Shown one piece after another: positions 63,967-64,000 of a stretch of 64,000 bases of DNA. The stretch is from Shimia sp965227725 (GTDB lineage Bacteria; Pseudomonadota; Alphaproteobacteria; Rhodobacterales; Rhodobacteraceae): assembly GCF_965227725.1 (NCBI RefSeq), contig NZ_CBDDGH010000005.1, forward strand, positions 1,518,967 to 1,582,966, written 5' to 3'. Position 1 is the first letter of the stretch; the number at the start of each line of letters is the position of its first letter. Under the pieces are notes generated by a model. That model worked only from the letters and a program-made list of their open reading frames with translations. It had not been told where the DNA came from and ran no database searches. Made by a program: the position numbers and the translations under genes.

Positions 63967-64000
63967 TCCAGAAAGAGAAAGACTTGCGTCCTTCGTGATC

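Overview
The window comes from an alphaproteobacterium of the Rhodobacterales (marine Roseobacter-type). The evidence is high GC, the propionyl-CoA carboxylase/methylmalonyl-CoA mutase block with a PccR-type regulator, a four-gene choline-O-sulfate/choline to betaine locus, DUF6497, DUF4174 and DUF1992 family proteins, and an rRNA operon ending 23S-5S-tRNA-fMet. Calls rest on reading the sequence and on remembered family motifs; no database search was run.

Region 1 (1-16.8 kb) is propionyl-CoA assimilation. On the minus strand lie pccB (10936-12468), pccA (4515-6542) and methylmalonyl-CoA mutase (truncated by the left edge). The plus-strand regulator pccR (14066-15466) sits beyond an MFS exporter. 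TTTGC-type repeats occur upstream of both pccB and pccR. Between pccB and pccA are small envelope genes, a cupin, a DUF6497 protein and a DcaP-like porin.

Region 2 (16.9-28.4 kb) holds betA-betB (minus), divergent betI, and convergent betC (choline sulfatase). Then come a DMT exporter, an unusual methyl-accepting protein whose membrane part looks like the nitrate carrier NrtS, a pirin, the divergent argO/argP pair, and a periplasmic Cu/Zn-SOD family protein with an Asn at a zinc-ligand position.

Region 3 (28.4-47.4 kb) is mostly housekeeping: YebC, an SLC13 permease, the malic enzyme-PTA fusion, GAPDH, ureidoglycine aminohydrolase, an HMCES/YedK peptidase, a 5'-nucleotidase, DUF952-pyrD-arsC (4-bp overlaps), a DegT aminotransferase, gph, glmU-glmS-alkD-like (overlapping) and moaA.

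Region 4 (47.4-53.6 kb) has an AraC regulator, a [2Fe-2S] ferredoxin and a cytochrome P450 with an altered I-helix motif. Next come an AbrB-type membrane protein divergent from a GntR/FCD regulator, a hemerythrin and a Xi-class-like glutathione transferase.

Region 5 (53.6-60.7 kb) looks accessory, with visibly lower GC and gene debris. It holds a two-gene membrane locus in which a CDP-glycerol glycerophosphotransferase-like enzyme is preceded by a membrane protein resembling only its N-terminal half. It also has an autotransporter, an RpiR regulator, and a truncated, nonsense-mutated remnant of a KpsE-type capsule export gene. The island abuts the rRNA operon (60.7-64 kb, minus strand): tRNA-fMet, 5S, and 23S with an AT-rich helix-9 insertion. 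The most interesting candidates for undescribed biology are the paired glycerophosphotransferase-like locus and the NrtS-like/methyl-accepting fusion.
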